From CAVUUN01 sp964421755 (GTDB lineage Bacteria; Acidobacteriota; UBA6911; RPQK01): DNA of 14,452 nucleotides. The stretch lies in assembly GCA_964421755.1 (NCBI GenBank), contig CAYQYP010000050.1, forward strand, positions 1 to 14,452, given 5' to 3'. Positions 14,212 to 14,452 of this stretch are shown here, piece by piece (within the stretch, counting starts at the first letter, position 1; each line of letters starts with the position of its first letter). The notes beneath the pieces were generated by a model. That model worked only from the letters and a program-made list of their open reading frames with translations, was not told the origin of the DNA and made no database searches. Position numbers and translations under genes: made by a program.

Positions 14212-14267
14212 CGGTCAGCTGGTCAGCTTGTCAGCTGGTCAGCCGGTGAGCTGGTCAGCTTGTCACT
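14212..14267 (-). repeat. Octamer array in inverted orientation, 7 units
   Basis: Seven octamers of the form (C/T)GGTCAGC, the reverse complement of the GCTGACC(G/A) units at 13931-14098. The array runs into the end of lysA: the last unit (14260-14267) contains the TGA stop codon on the minus strand. Confidence 0.85.
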
Positions 14268-14452
14268 CTTCCCCGCGGATCAGGTCTTCCAGGGTCTCCC
14301 GACGACGGATGACACGAAACTCGGAGCCGTCGACCAAGACTTCGGCCGCCCGCGGCCGGGCATTGTAATTCGATGACAACGCGAATCCGTACGCTCCGGC
14401 ATTCATGACGGCCAGGTAGTCGCCCGACCGGAAGGAGGGAACCCGTCGCTCC
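14263..14452 (-). CDS. lysA: Diaminopimelate decarboxylase, C-terminal end (partial)
   Basis: Only the last 62 codons are in the window; the gene continues past the right edge. The end reads SGDYLAVMNAGAYGFALSSN, then YNARPRAAEVLVDG and RVIRRRETLEDLIRGEE. It matches the C-terminal domain of LysA, the PLP enzyme that makes lysine from meso-diaminopimelate in the cytoplasm. GAYGF and SSNYN carry the Tyr near the PLP site in this family. It is convergent with the PEGA gene, and its stop lies in the inverted octamer array. Confidence 0.92.
   Translation of the reverse strand, partial: ERRVPSFRSGDYLAVMNAGAYGFALSSNYNARPRAAEVLVDGSEFRVIRRRETLEDLIRGEE

Noticed and set aside
13931..14267. Possible CRISPR array
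   Set aside because: The units are 8 bp and directly adjacent, with no unique spacers and no cas genes nearby.
13710..14376. Open frames encoding SAGQLVSW-type repeats
   Set aside because: They are translations of the octamer arrays and partly antisense to the PEGA and lysA genes.

Overview
The window is high-GC chromosomal DNA, most likely from an Acidobacteriota-type soil or environmental bacterium. That is an inference from the gene mix (bacillithiol genes bshC-bshB1, a tandem PafB/PafC-like WYL pair, a small secreted PEGA protein) and from the many short palindromic and tandem intergenic repeats. No rRNA, tRNA, CRISPR array, transposase or phage gene was seen.

Left part (339-5680, minus strand): a tightly packed run of four genes read right to left. 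It encodes an exported amidohydrolase-2-family metal hydrolase, an exported clan GH-D (GH36-like) alpha-galactosidase, a small DUF485 membrane protein, and an ActP-type sodium:solute symporter whose start overlaps the DUF485 stop (ATGA). The layout suggests a sugar-processing and uptake operon, though the transported solute is not known.

Middle (6318-8646, plus strand): bshC and bshB1 overlap by 20 bp and encode the last two steps of bacillithiol synthesis; bshA is not in the window. A polyprenyl-phosphate sugar-1-phosphate transferase (8982-10421) follows; this kind of enzyme starts exopolysaccharide or O-antigen repeat units at the inner membrane.

Right part (10576-14452): two overlapping WYL-domain regulators (PafB/PafC-like arrangement), a secreted or membrane PAP2 phosphatase that starts at the stop codon of the second regulator, a secreted Gly/Tyr-rich PEGA-domain protein, and, convergent from the right edge, the C-terminal end of diaminopimelate decarboxylase (lysA).

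The intergenic DNA is the most unusual part. A dispersed repeat of about 95 bp occurs three times (129-213 minus, 245-338 plus, 5741-6121 plus). The third copy is split by a palindromic, transposase-less element of about 265 bp with an apparent TCG target duplication. A separate palindrome with 48-bp arms (one mismatch) follows bshB1. Heptamer repeats (ATTGCGG) flank the WYL pair and supply the apparent start codon of the PAP2 gene. Octamer repeats (GCTGACCG) sit in inverted orientation between the convergent PEGA and lysA genes and touch both stop codons.
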